Source: Erysipelotrichaceae bacterium
Lineage (GTDB): Bacteria > Bacillota_I > Bacilli_A > RFN20 > CAG-826
NCBI GenBank assembly: GCA_031271635.1
Contig: JAISVG010000044.1
Span: 1-39,090 of the forward strand
Length of the DNA: 39,090 bases
Direction of reading: 5' to 3'
Both the position numbers and the translations under genes were made by a program. The notes beneath the pieces were generated by a model that was not told the origin of the DNA, made no database searches, and worked only from the letters and a program-made list of their open reading frames with translations. Positions within the stretch are counted from its first letter, which is position 1. Every line of letters begins with the position of its first letter. Of the stretch, positions 7,723 to 16,181 are shown in pieces.

Positions 7723-8547
7723 TTACATGTAACGAATCGTTAAAACATGTGAACCGTAGTCATCAAGTGCAATCGGTTCAAAATAGACTCGAGCGCCACC
7801 TTTTTGATAGACTTCAATCGTACTTCCATCATTTAATTGAAGATTAGTTACCGCAAAACCAGCGGCAGTCATGACTTCAATATATTTGGTTCGACCATTA
7901 ATAGCATTTTCTTCACTATTGTAACCAACTTGGGCAAGCATTTCACAGCCACGGACTCTTAAACTTGAACCATAGAACGGGGAAGTATAACCTTCACAAC
8001 CTATGGTTTCAATGTCGATTGGAACAAATAATTCATGTAAGAAAGAAGCATTCATGAAATTTGTGGGATAAGCGGCCCAAACAACATAGGATGTAATCGA
8101 AATGTAGCTATCTTCATCTGGTTCAACAAACATTAATAGCGTGCCAATATCTCCATTATCAAAGATTGAAATCACCACAATCCCTGCGGAGGTTTCTTGC
8201 ATAGTATAAGTAGGTTCGCCATACTCATCAAGAAATTCATCCCCAGCAAGATATTCAAGATACGCATCAACTCCTTCATCATAATCAACAGTTGTGGTTA
8301 AACTAAGTCCGATTACAGGAATATAGCCTGGGTCAACCGTAATCGCGGCAATTTTACGACCTGCAAAATTATAAGCCGGTAAACGATTGTTGTCGCCAAG
8401 ATACTTATCTTGAAGGTTGTTCTCTTTGGTCGTCCATTCAAGAGAAAGTAGCGGTTTCTCAGGAGGAACAACAGGATCACATGCGGCCATAGTGGCCACA
8501 ATTGAGAGACTAGCTAGACTGGTGAGTAATAGATTTCTTATTCGCAT
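7723..8547 (-). CDS. Lipoprotein of unknown function, first of a tandem pair
   Basis: 274 aa. The signal peptide ends in the lipobox M-A-A-C with Cys at residue 23, then a short proline-rich linker. The mature region is acidic, rich in beta-type Tyr/Thr/Ile segments, and shares order and spacing of motifs with its neighbour (W-T near 37, N-R-L-P-A-Y-N-F, T-T-T-V-D-Y-D-E). Sequence identity is moderate, so the duplication is not recent. An AAGGAG-type site precedes the ATG by 5-6 nt. The promoter at 8584-8612 reads only into this pair. No transport, enzyme or binding motif is recognised. Confidence 0.85.
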   Translation of the reverse strand: MRIRNLLLTSLASLSIVATMAACDPVVPPEKPLLSLEWTTKENNLQDKYLGDNNRLPAYNFAGRKIAAITVDPGYIPVIGLSLTTTVDYDEGVDAYLEYLAGDEFLDEYGEPTYTMQETSAGIVVISIFDNGDIGTLLMFVEPDEDSYISITSYVVWAAYPTNFMNASFLHELFVPIDIETIGCEGYTSPFYGSSLRVRGCEMLAQVGYNSEENAINGRTKYIEVMTAAGFAVTNLQLNDGSTIEVYQKGGARVYFEPIALDDYGSHVLTIRYM

Positions 8548-8583
8548 AATTTCTCCTTTTTCTTAATAAAATAAGATTTATAA

Positions 8584-8612
8584 ATTGTAGCACAACAAAA
8601 ATATTTTTACAA
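8584..8612 (-). promoter_or_regulatory. Promoter of the lipoprotein pair
   Basis: On the minus strand TTGTAA (8607-8612) and TACAAT (8584-8589) are 17 bp apart, with TGC directly before the -10 (extended -10). It is divergent from alaS. Confidence 0.7.
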
Positions 8613-8654
8613 GAGGAAGCATTTTTCTTGCTTTATTAATGTCCATTATTGGAG

Positions 8655-8667
8655 TATAATTATTAAC
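8655..8667 (+). promoter_or_regulatory. -10 box placing alaS on a leaderless transcript
   Basis: TATAAT (8655-8660) ends 7 nt before the alaS ATG (8668). Transcription would start at or next to the start codon. The GGAG at 8651-8654 lies upstream of the -10 and so would not be in the mRNA. The 17-bp spaced -35 (TTTATT at 8632-8637) is weak. Confidence 0.55.
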
Positions 8668-11244
8668 ATGAAATACATGTCGAGCAATGAAATAAGAGAA
8701 ATGTGGCTGGACTTTTTTAAGAGTAAACAGCATCAAATAATTAAAAGTGCCTCCTTGATTCCGATTAATGATCCGAGTCTTCTTTGGATTAATTCTGGAA
8801 TAGCGGCGCTTAAAAAATACTTTGATGGTGAAAAAATCCCCCCATCAAGAAGATTAACCGATGTTCAAAAATGTATTCGGACCAATGATATTGAAAATGT
8901 TGGGAAAACCGACCGTCATCAGACTTTTTTTGAGATGATGGGCAATTTTTCAATTGGTGATTACTTCCGTAAAGAAGCCATTGAATTTGCCTTTGAAATT
9001 CTTACTAGTCAAACGTATTTTGCCTTTGAAATCGATAAAATCTATGTTACTTTTCATCCCAGCGATGAGGAAACTCGTCAACACTGGTTACGTCTTGGAT
9101 TAAAGGAAGATCATGTCATCCCGCTTGCTGGTAATTACTGGGAAATTGGTTCTGGTCCCGCTGGTCCGAACACCGAAGTCTTTTATGATCGCGGTCTTAA
9201 ATATGATCCAAATAATTTTGGGACCAAGTTACTAAAAGAAGAAATTGAAAACGATCGTTATATTGAAATCTGGGGCATTGTTTTTTCCCAGTTTAATGCT
9301 GTGGAAGGCGTTTCAAGAGAACAGTATCAGGAACTGCCCTTCAAAAACATTGATACCGGAGCGGGCCTTGAACGCTTTGCCTGTATTCTTCAGGGAACGG
9401 AATCAAATTTTGAAACCGACTTATTCTGGCCTATTATTAAGAAAATCGAAACTTTCTCAAAAGGAAGTTACTTTGATAATAAGGTCGCGTATCGCGTTAT
9501 TGCGGACCATACACGCGCGTGTGTATTTGCCTTATCTGATGGCGAAATCTTTGCTAAAGATGGTCGCGGCTATGTTTTAAGAAGACTTTTAAGACGGGCG
9601 ATGGTGTTTGCTAAGAAACTGGGAATCACGCGCCCCTTTTTAAGTGAATTAGTAACGAGTGTCATCACCGTGATGCAGCATTTTTATCCCGAACTAAAAG
9701 AACACGAGGCGAAGGTTAAACAATTAATCCTTGGTGAAGAAATCAGGTTTTTAAAAACCTTATCTAGTGGCCAAGAACTCTTAGACCAAATGATTGAGCG
9801 GCATGAAATAGTTGATGGGGCTGCCGTCTTTAAACTTCACGATACTTTTGGCTTCCCTTTTGAACTAAGTCAAGAACTGCTGCTTGAAAAAGGTCTTAGT
9901 TTTGATGTTAGTGAATTTCAAGCCTTGATGATTAAGCAAAAAGAAATGGCGCGCAATGCGAGAAATGAAATCGATTCAATGGGAAAACAGGCTCCTGATT
10001 ATTTGGCCTTTAAAACACCAAGCGAATATCTTGACCAAAAGCAGGTTCGGGCGTTAGTGACCGGACTCTTCATGAACGAAACTGCAGTCACCGAACTTGA
10101 TGAAAGTGGTGTTGTTGCGACTGACTATACTAATTTTTATGCTGAAAGTGGCGGTCAAGTAAGTGATCTTGGAACGATTAAAGGTCAAGATTTCTTAGCG
10201 GAAGTACCTGCAGTTTTTAAAGCTCCAAATGGGCAGCATTTCCACCGTATTAATGTCTTGTTTGGAACCATTAAGATTAAAGATAAAGTTCTGCTTCAAG
10301 TTGATTATCACCACAAAAATCTCGTGCGACGTCATCACTCGGCCGCTCACTTACTTCAAGGGGCCTTGGACCAAGTTCTAGGAATCTCAGCACGACAGAT
10401 GGGATCTAGTGTCACAAGCGAGTATTTACGCTTTGACTTTGGTTTTGATCGTGCTTTAACAAAAAAAGAATTATTTGATATTGAATATTTAGTAAATGAA
10501 GTTGTCGCCGCGAAACTTAAGGCCGAAATCAAAGTGATGGATCTTGAAGCGGCAAAGCAACAAGCGACAAAACATGTTTTTGATGATAAATATCAAGATC
10601 AAGTTCGTGTCGTGACCTTTAAAAATGTGTCTTCAGAATTCTGTGGCGGCTCTCATGTCAGTAATACTGAAGAAATTGGTCTTTTTAAAATTGTAAACGA
10701 AACCTCAATCGCAAGTGGAGTTCGCCGCATTGAAGCAAAAGCCTCACTCGCGGCATATCAATTCGTGCTTGAAGAAGAGGCCCACCTTAATCATGTCAGA
10801 ACCGAACTAAACGTGAAAAGTAATGCTGAACTTGCCTCAAAACTCACGGCTCATAAAAAGGAGCAACTGCGACTTGAAGCTGAGATTGTTACTTTAGAAA
10901 CTATTATTGCTAATAACTTAAAAGAAGCGGTAAAAAAGTCTTTAGTTATTAAAGATGGAATCAAGCTTTATTGTTACTTTACTAACCAAAAACTTGAACT
11001 TCTTAAGAACATGGTTGACGAACTTAAAAACGATTCTCAAGTAGTGGTGTTTCTTGCTAGTACGATGAACCGTCAAACGACTTTTCTTTTAGCTAGTAGT
11101 AATGATTTAGCTAAGGCAAGAAGTCTTTTTGAGTCACTAAAAGAAACATATTCGTTACTTGGCGGTGGGCGACCAACCTTCGTTCAAGGTAGCACTACTA
11201 AGGATCTAACTGGTATTGAAGCGAGGATTCTAGCGCTTTTATGA
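8668..11244 (+). CDS. alaS: Alanyl-tRNA synthetase
   Basis: 858 aa class II synthetase charging tRNA-Ala, close to the usual 870-880 aa. The N-terminal catalytic core begins with the helix around residue 5 and includes motif 2 near R-H-Q-T-F-F-E-M-M-G-N-F. The editing domain has H-H-S-A-A-H (HxxxH zinc site) and C-G-G-S-H, which deacylate mischarged Ser/Gly. The C-Ala domain ends with a shortened glycine loop L-L-G-G-G-R-P. The ATG at 8668 is chosen because the -10 box sits 7 nt upstream; an in-frame ATG at 8677 is an alternative. No T-box leader exists, as the transcript seems leaderless. It heads an operon with ruvX, DUF1292 and two BspA-like genes, overlapping ruvX by ATGA. Confidence 0.97.
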   Translation: MKYMSSNEIREMWLDFFKSKQHQIIKSASLIPINDPSLLWINSGIAALKKYFDGEKIPPSRRLTDVQKCIRTNDIENVGKTDRHQTFFEMMGNFSIGDYFRKEAIEFAFEILTSQTYFAFEIDKIYVTFHPSDEETRQHWLRLGLKEDHVIPLAGNYWEIGSGPAGPNTEVFYDRGLKYDPNNFGTKLLKEEIENDRYIEIWGIVFSQFNAVEGVSREQYQELPFKNIDTGAGLERFACILQGTESNFETDLFWPIIKKIETFSKGSYFDNKVAYRVIADHTRACVFALSDGEIFAKDGRGYVLRRLLRRAMVFAKKLGITRPFLSELVTSVITVMQHFYPELKEHEAKVKQLILGEEIRFLKTLSSGQELLDQMIERHEIVDGAAVFKLHDTFGFPFELSQELLLEKGLSFDVSEFQALMIKQKEMARNARNEIDSMGKQAPDYLAFKTPSEYLDQKQVRALVTGLFMNETAVTELDESGVVATDYTNFYAESGGQVSDLGTIKGQDFLAEVPAVFKAPNGQHFHRINVLFGTIKIKDKVLLQVDYHHKNLVRRHHSAAHLLQGALDQVLGISARQMGSSVTSEYLRFDFGFDRALTKKELFDIEYLVNEVVAAKLKAEIKVMDLEAAKQQATKHVFDDKYQDQVRVVTFKNVSSEFCGGSHVSNTEEIGLFKIVNETSIASGVRRIEAKASLAAYQFVLEEEAHLNHVRTELNVKSNAELASKLTAHKKEQLRLEAEIVTLETIIANNLKEAVKKSLVIKDGIKLYCYFTNQKLELLKNMVDELKNDSQVVVFLASTMNRQTTFLLASSNDLAKARSLFESLKETYSLLGGGRPTFVQGSTTKDLTGIEARILALL

Positions 11245-11666
11245 TGGTTTTAGGCTTAGATTTAGGAACAAAGACGTTGGGAGTTGCGATTAATGATCCT
11301 GGCACTACCTTTTGTCATCCCTTAACCACGATTAGATTTAAAAGCAGTATGGTTAATACCAGTCTTGTAGTTTTAAAAGACATTGTTAAAGAGCATCAAG
11401 TTCAAGTAGTAGCCTTAGGCTATCCCCTAAACATGCAAGGAACCGAGTCCTTTATGTCACGACAAGTTTTAGCATTTAAAGCCCTTCTTGAGACCGAACT
11501 CGGGTTAAAAGTAGTCTTAATTGATGAACGTCTCACTTCTATCATGGCGAATAAAAATCTCCGTGCTGCCGAGGCGTCTTTAGCGCGGAGGAAAGAATGT
11601 GTTGATGAAGTTGCTGCTTGTTTAATTCTTGATACATATTTGAGGAGTGTTAATTATGAACCATAA
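11241..11666 (+). CDS. ruvX: RuvX/YqgF family endonuclease
   Basis: 141 aa, standard for the YqgF family of RNase H-like nucleases, implicated in Holliday junction resolution and in 5'-end processing of pre-16S rRNA. The N-terminal G-L-D-L-G-T-K-T-L-G-V-A motif supplies the first catalytic Asp; L-G-Y-P-L-N, then L-I-D-E-R-L-T-S with a conserved acid, and a C-terminal D-E-V-A-A-C follow in the usual order. The start overlaps the alaS stop as ATGATG, so either ATG at 11241 or 11244 could be used; both imply coupling to alaS translation. The alaS-yqgF-DUF1292 order is the one known in Bacillus, but the small IreB/YrzL gene usually found between alaS and ruvX is absent. Confidence 0.92.
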   Translation: MMVLGLDLGTKTLGVAINDPGTTFCHPLTTIRFKSSMVNTSLVVLKDIVKEHQVQVVALGYPLNMQGTESFMSRQVLAFKALLETELGLKVVLIDERLTSIMANKNLRAAEASLARRKECVDEVAACLILDTYLRSVNYEP

Positions 11667-11892
11667 CCATGTGCTTGTGGCAATTGATGGTATTGACCAT
11701 GAATTTGAAGTGATTTTTAGTGTTAAAGTTGCGGATAGTAATCTTGAGATTTTTTATATGACACCACTATTAGATCCTGGGACCATTTTGGCTTTTAAAG
11801 TATTAAACGATAGTTTTGTCATCCTTAATGATGAAGAAGAAACCCTCGCACAAGAAATCTATCTACAATATCAAAAGGAGTTTAATGAGTAA
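11656..11892 (+). CDS. DUF1292 family protein (YrzB-like)
   Basis: 78 aa from the ATG at 11656, which follows GAGGAG by 8 nt; an upstream GTG at 11647 is possible but lies within that ribosome site. The protein matches the DUF1292 pattern: a first strand ending in the D-G-x-x-H-E-F-E-V turn, a Y-M-T-P-L strand, and an acidic C-terminal segment F-V-I-L-N-D-E-E-E with a helix after it. The family is small, cytoplasmic and of unknown function, and its position after ruvX is conserved in Bacillota. It overlaps ruvX by 11 bp and the next gene by 8 bp. Confidence 0.82.
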   Translation: MNHNHVLVAIDGIDHEFEVIFSVKVADSNLEIFYMTPLLDPGTILAFKVLNDSFVILNDEEETLAQEIYLQYQKEFNE

Positions 11893-12958
11893 GAAACTTT
11901 TCTTCACTACTGTTTCGTTTGCTGCCACCTTGGTCCTTGTTTCGGTGGTCGCAAATATTCCCGTGGTGCGAAGTTTCCTTACGGGACCATTAACACTTGA
12001 GGTTTATAACGAGAAAAAGGAATTGGTTCATGAGACCACAGTTAGATATGGGAGTAGTTACAAGATTCCACAGGTTTACTATGATTCCCTGCCTAAGACT
12101 TATGTTGAAACAATTTATTTTAATACCTTAAAAGGGTGGGACCAAGATCTCACCATGATTAAGCGTCCCCTTAAAGTATTCCCACTTTACGAAGCTAAAG
12201 AGATGTTGGAGATTAGATATGATAAAGTTTATTTCGATATTCAAGGCTTTAAAGAAGAGTATCAGAATAATTACGAAATTACAAAGTTAGTGATTCCAGG
12301 TACCATTACCCACGAAGGCACTAACAAACGTCTGGCCACCGTAAAAACCAATGCTTTTTTAGATAATCCTTTTCTTGAACATATTGAGTTCTTACCATTT
12401 CAAAAAGAAGCCGAGTACCGCAAAGTAATTATTGAAAGCAAAGCTTTTATCAAGATGGCTCGTTTAAAAACTATTATTTTTTCCGAAAATGTAAAGGATT
12501 TAGGACATCAAGCTATTATCAATAATCTCTTGCTAGAAAAGATTGTTTTTAAGGCGACATCATTTGAAAGTATTGGACATGAAGTTTTCTCAAACCTCCC
12601 GGCATTAAAAGAAATAGTGTTACCTAGTGATATCGAAGCGATTTCTAACAATATGTTTTATAAGTGCAGTAGTCTTACTAATATTGGGTATCTAAGAAAG
12701 TTATTGCGACTTAGTTATAGTATCTTTAATCTTTGTGAGAAGATGGAGTGGTTTATCATTCCTTCTGGCGTTACTTTTGAACAACCAACAAAGGTGTTTT
12801 TAGGATCGCCATCGAGTCTAGTTTTATTTGTCGTTGAAAATGACGATGTGAGAAATCTTAGTTCTGACTGGAATAAAAATGGGATAAATAATCTTAGATG
12901 TTATTATGAAGGAGAATGGTATTTTGATGAGGCCTTACAAGCTCCGGTACCTAAATAG
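11885..12958 (+). CDS. Membrane-anchored BspA-type leucine-rich repeat protein
   Basis: 357 aa from the ATG at 11885, chosen because AAGGAG lies about 6 nt upstream and an N-terminal transmembrane anchor (about residues 5-27) starts there; a longer frame from 11816 is not needed. After the anchor comes a short beta domain (L-T-L-E-V-Y, a V-R-Y-G turn and a P-L-Y-E-A strand). Irregular LRR_5/BspA repeats follow over about residues 120-310: I-x-x-x-A-F, L-x-x-I-x-F and A-I-S-N-N-M-F-Y-K-C-S-S-L are typical. The C-terminus ends with a G-E-W-Y-F-D-E motif shared with the next gene. BspA-type repeats usually act in surface binding, but the ligand is unknown. It overlaps DUF1292 and is co-transcribed from alaS. 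Confidence 0.75.
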   Translation: MSKKLFFTTVSFAATLVLVSVVANIPVVRSFLTGPLTLEVYNEKKELVHETTVRYGSSYKIPQVYYDSLPKTYVETIYFNTLKGWDQDLTMIKRPLKVFPLYEAKEMLEIRYDKVYFDIQGFKEEYQNNYEITKLVIPGTITHEGTNKRLATVKTNAFLDNPFLEHIEFLPFQKEAEYRKVIIESKAFIKMARLKTIIFSENVKDLGHQAIINNLLLEKIVFKATSFESIGHEVFSNLPALKEIVLPSDIEAISNNMFYKCSSLTNIGYLRKLLRLSYSIFNLCEKMEWFIIPSGVTFEQPTKVFLGSPSSLVLFVVENDDVRNLSSDWNKNGINNLRCYYEGEWYFDEALQAPVPK

Positions 12959-12960
12959 TA

Positions 12961-14061
12961 ATGAAACGACGTATTAGTGGCGTGTTAATTTCGATCTTTG
13001 CGGTTGTTTCCCTTTGCCTTGGGAGTTTTATGATTATGATCACAACTGGCTCCCTATATGACATTTTTAATATTAGTGTGACCGCTTCTTTTTATGATTA
13101 TGAAGCAAATCTAATCTATGAAGAAACCGGAATTCGATACGGACAAGGTGTGAATTCATTACCTGATGTCAGCGCCCTTAAACGTCCTGACTTAAACGGC
13201 TCCCGTTATGAATTTAGTCGCTGGGATAAATCACATAGTAATTTAAGAATTGATACGGCCTTTTTCCCGCTTTATGAGGCTGATTTCTTATTTGAATTTA
13301 TCCTTCGGGGACAGCGATATGATTTTTCAGGTATTGATTCTGAGTATCAAGGAACCATTAAAGAATTTGTGTTTCCTGATGTAATTCAAGTTGCAGGGGC
13401 GAAACGACATCTTCACGTTATTGATAGTGACTCCTTTAATGGTGATACAAGCATTGAATCAATTGCTTTTCAGGTCCCAGGGAATAGTTTTGACCGTGAA
13501 GAATATGTCGTTCGTTTAGGTTATAACACCTTTGCATACGCTCAAGCACTGCGAGAAATTATCTTTCCCTCAACAATGTTTTTTGAATATGCGGCCTCCA
13601 GTAACTTTGCGCATACTGAAAATCTAGAGAGAGTGGTTTTCCCGATGAATCTTGATGTCATCAGCGATTTAGCTTTTAATGATTCAGGAATTATCTCTTT
13701 GGAGAATGTCGATCATATAAAAACTATTAAGAGACAGGCTTTTGGCAATACCAAAAGGTTTAAAGGTACTTATTTTAGGAATTTGAGTTTTTTAGGAGAC
13801 AATGCGTTTTATAATGCCTCCGCTCTTGAATGGCTGATTATTCCTAAGGACTGTCGGTTTGAAAACGAGAACATGCATATTGGATATAACGCTAATCCGG
13901 AATTGCAACTCTTCATTGATGATATTCGCGGTGATGCTTATGTTGATTCACTACCAAGTGAAAACTGGAAGAAGCGTAATAGTAATGAGACTTTTGCAGT
14001 CTATTATCAAAACGAATGGTATTTTGACCAAACTCTTAATCGTCCAGTACCACTTATTTAA
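12961..14061 (+). CDS. Second membrane-anchored BspA-type leucine-rich repeat protein
   Basis: 366 aa paralog of the preceding gene. It has an N-terminal transmembrane segment (about residues 6-29), the same domain with I-R-Y-G and P-L-Y-E-A-D, LRR_5-like repeats over about 130-320 (D-S-F-N-G-x-x-S-I-E, N-T-F-A-Y-A-Q-A-L, Q-A-F-G-N-T, N-A-F-Y-N-A-S-A-L-E-W-L-I-I-P) and a C-terminal N-E-W-Y-F-D-Q motif followed by a P-V-P ending. It starts 2 bp after the previous stop with no Shine-Dalgarno site, so translation is probably coupled. The 3' end overlaps the convergent ATP-grasp gene by 8 bp. A surface role is likely but no ligand can be named. Confidence 0.75.
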   Translation: MKRRISGVLISIFAVVSLCLGSFMIMITTGSLYDIFNISVTASFYDYEANLIYEETGIRYGQGVNSLPDVSALKRPDLNGSRYEFSRWDKSHSNLRIDTAFFPLYEADFLFEFILRGQRYDFSGIDSEYQGTIKEFVFPDVIQVAGAKRHLHVIDSDSFNGDTSIESIAFQVPGNSFDREEYVVRLGYNTFAYAQALREIIFPSTMFFEYAASSNFAHTENLERVVFPMNLDVISDLAFNDSGIISLENVDHIKTIKRQAFGNTKRFKGTYFRNLSFLGDNAFYNASALEWLIIPKDCRFENENMHIGYNANPELQLFIDDIRGDAYVDSLPSENWKKRNSNETFAVYYQNEWYFDQTLNRPVPLI

Positions 14062-14968
14062 CTTTAATCCAAGTATCTAAGTATTTTGCGTCTTTTTCTG
14101 GAAGTACCAAACGTTCGCCCCAGGCACGATCAACTTCATTAAGATTCTTACTAACTCCAGCACTTGGAGTAAAGGTTAGTTCACCAAAATAAAGGACATT
14201 ATTAAGGATATAAAAATCAACGCGGACAAACGGAATTCCTGTGGACAAAGCTCGTGCTAGTTGGTAGAGTTCTGATAAATTAGGCGGGGGAACTAGTTTA
14301 AAATCAGGAGGAGCTTTCTTACCATCAGAATTAATTCGGAGGAGATTCCATGCAGGATCTACCAGATATTTTGTGGCTTTTCCAGTTTCAGCATCACGGT
14401 TTTGACAAACCATTGTCGCGACTGGTTCCCCATTAATGCAATAGACTTTAAGATCATCAGGTAGTTCGCCATTTTCAAGGAGAAGCGGCTCAACGAGAAT
14501 CTTTCTTTTGATATTTCGGTATTGAATTTCAGCCCCACTAGCAGCGATACTGTAGTCTTTGCGCATGAATCTTGCCATTTTCTGACGGGCTTTCTTTTGG
14601 TCTAACTCATCTTTATTAAAACAGATAATATTGGTGGCATAGCCGTGGTTAGTCTTCATCGCAAATTGTTGTGGAAGAGCTTTAAAATCAATGTCTTTGG
14701 CCTGTTCATAGACAGCAAGATTTTTAATCACATAACGTTCAAAACCATTTTTAATCAGTAATTCCTTGATTAAAACTTTGTCACTACACTGACTCATAAA
14801 TTCATGATCGGAGTAAAGTTTGAGCCACATTAATTTTTCACTAAACAAGGTTGGATGTTTTAAATTTAACTTTCGTTTCATTACGAAGCGATATAGAAGT
14901 CTGGTCGCCCATGTAAAGGAAAATAAGGTCACGAACCTGACAATAAATTTCCCGATTTTCCGTTTCAC
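14054..14968 (-). CDS. TupA-like ATP-grasp protein
   Basis: 304 aa. The sequence fits the TupA-like ATP-grasp family, named from a teichuronopeptide biosynthesis protein and common in capsule and surface-polymer loci. Early motif P-x-L-F-S-E-K-L-M-W-L-K (about 40-50), S-D-K near 62, F-A-M-K-T-N-H-G (ATP-binding Lys, about 102-109), I-L-V-E-P-L-L mid-protein, D-L-K-V-Y-C-I-N-G, and V-R-V-D-F-Y then F-G-E-L-T-F-T-P-S-A-G (metal-binding acids) are all present in order. It may ligate amino acids to a surface polymer; the substrate is unknown. The start is GTG at 14968, 6 nt after an extended -10, implying a leaderless mRNA. It is a one-gene unit, and no other capsule genes are nearby. Confidence 0.82.
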   Translation of the reverse strand: MKRKIGKFIVRFVTLFSFTWATRLLYRFVMKRKLNLKHPTLFSEKLMWLKLYSDHEFMSQCSDKVLIKELLIKNGFERYVIKNLAVYEQAKDIDFKALPQQFAMKTNHGYATNIICFNKDELDQKKARQKMARFMRKDYSIAASGAEIQYRNIKRKILVEPLLLENGELPDDLKVYCINGEPVATMVCQNRDAETGKATKYLVDPAWNLLRINSDGKKAPPDFKLVPPPNLSELYQLARALSTGIPFVRVDFYILNNVLYFGELTFTPSAGVSKNLNEVDRAWGERLVLPEKDAKYLDTWIKVK

Positions 14969-14974
14969 GATGTT

Positions 14975-14983
14975 ATTATAGCA
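14975..14983 (-). promoter_or_regulatory. Extended -10 box of the ATP-grasp gene (leaderless)
   Basis: On the minus strand TGC-TATAAT occupies 14983-14975. Six bases separate it from the GTG start codon at 14968, and no ribosome site exists. No good -35 is visible. Confidence 0.6.
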
Positions 14984-15000
14984 GAAAATAGTCCCACTAA

Positions 15001-15552
15001 TTAGATGAGAACAATTAGTGAAATAACTCCAGAGAAGAGGACGAGGAATAATGGTGACATCTCTTTTTTCTTGATGAGGCGGTGACCAAAGTAAAGGATG
15101 AGAATGATGGGGTAAACTTTGATTAAATCTTGATAACTTGAACTTTCCACCAAGAAGAGATCTTTAATCATTATTACTCCAACCATTAAGATTAAACTAA
15201 TGACCACTGGTCTTAAGAAGGCAAAGAGTTGTTCTACTACTTCTTTTTTAAGAATTCTTTTTAGCAGGAGCGTAATAACAATCGTTCCGAGAATTGAAGG
15301 AAGAACCATTCCTAATACCGCGATAATCGAACCAAAAACCCCGCCGACATTACTTCCAACGAATGTTGCGATATCAGTGGCAAAAGGGCCAGGAAGAAGC
15401 TCACTGATGGAAAGGAAGTCATAAATGGCTTCTAGCGTCATAAGATTACTACTAACGAGTTCATCAATGAGAAAGGGGATCATGGCTTGACCACCGCCAA
15501 TCGTCATAATGGAGACTTTAAAAAAGACCCAAAAAAGCATTAGGTACTTCAT
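15001..15552 (-). CDS. chrA: Chromate transporter half, ChrA-type (second of pair)
   Basis: 183 aa single-domain member of the CHR family of membrane transporters. Near the N-terminus the T-I-G-G-G-Q-A-M-I-P-F motif is followed by S-E-L-L-P-G-P-F-A-T-D, the signature of the ChrA fold, then about five hydrophobic segments. In short-chain ChrA systems two half-size proteins with opposite topology act together, and here the genes overlap by 4 bp. The family exports chromate in studied cases, but many members have other or unknown anion substrates, so the substrate is not assured. It ends 32 bp before the ATP-grasp start. Confidence 0.86.
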   Translation of the reverse strand: MKYLMLFWVFFKVSIMTIGGGQAMIPFLIDELVSSNLMTLEAIYDFLSISELLPGPFATDIATFVGSNVGGVFGSIIAVLGMVLPSILGTIVITLLLKRILKKEVVEQLFAFLRPVVISLILMVGVIMIKDLFLVESSSYQDLIKVYPIILILYFGHRLIKKKEMSPLFLVLFSGVISLIVLI

Positions 15553-16115
15553 AATAAAGACCTCGTTTTCTTAAATAAAGAAAGCACAATGAAAATCAGG
15601 AGCGTGCCAAGAATATAAAAGATAAAGGAAACTGTGATGTCAAGAATCGTAAAAAGAATCACTAAAGCGATGACAAGAATCATTAAGACGATATTAAGCC
15701 ATTTTAGTTTTAGTTGCTTAATCATCTGACAGGCCGTGCTAATCAGAATAATTGAGAAGGCACACTTCATTCCTAAAAGGAAATAATTAATCCATTCAAA
15801 GCCGAGGATGTAATTATAAAGAAGAGTTAAAAGACTGATGATAATGAGGCTTGGGAGGGTGATCCCAAGTAAAGAAACAAAGGCTCCAAAAACCCCTTTG
15901 ATGGTAAAACCAACATTTAGGGCTAGATTAATCGACATTGGTCCTGGGATGCTTTGCGAGATGGTGAGGATTTTTACAAAATCATTTTCGCTTAGGATGC
16001 CTTTTTTTGTCACAACTTCTTTCTTGATAAATGGGAGCATTATGTGCCCTCCACCTAAAGTAAGAAAAGAAATTCGAAAAAAAAGTAAAAAGAGAATCAG
16101 CGACTTATTTTTCAT
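15549..16115 (-). CDS. chrA: Chromate transporter half, ChrA-type (first of pair)
   Basis: 188 aa single-domain CHR family transporter. It has the T-L-G-G-G-H-I-M-L-P-F motif near residue 20, then S-Q-S-I-P-G-P-M-S-I-N and further hydrophobic segments across the whole length. It differs from its partner enough to be the complementary half. It is the first gene of the two-gene unit. A TATAAT box on the minus strand (16126-16131) is 10 nt before the ATG, leaving almost no leader and no ribosome site. The same bases form part of the -35 of the divergent greA gene, so the two promoters probably interfere. Confidence 0.86.
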   Translation of the reverse strand: MKNKSLILFLLFFRISFLTLGGGHIMLPFIKKEVVTKKGILSENDFVKILTISQSIPGPMSINLALNVGFTIKGVFGAFVSLLGITLPSLIIISLLTLLYNYILGFEWINYFLLGMKCAFSIILISTACQMIKQLKLKWLNIVLMILVIALVILFTILDITVSFIFYILGTLLIFIVLSLFKKTRSLL

Positions 16116-16122
16116 AAAGTTC

Positions 16123-16151
16123 TTGATTATACCTCCGACCTATGATATTAT
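16123..16151 (+). promoter_or_regulatory. greA promoter overlapping the divergent chrA -10
   Basis: TTGATT (16123-16128) and TATTAT (16146-16151) are 17 bp apart, with TG one base before the -10. On the opposite strand a TATAAT (16126-16131) serves chrA and shares bases with this -35. Confidence 0.65.
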
Positions 16152-16181
16152 AACAAAAGACTTAAAAAGGAGGACAAAGAA

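Noticed and set aside
2796..8667. T-box or other riboswitch leaders for thrS and alaS
   Set aside because: thrS lies inside an operon with a 2-bp upstream gap, and alaS has a -10 box 7 nt before its ATG. Neither has room for a T-box, and no T-box sequence was seen.
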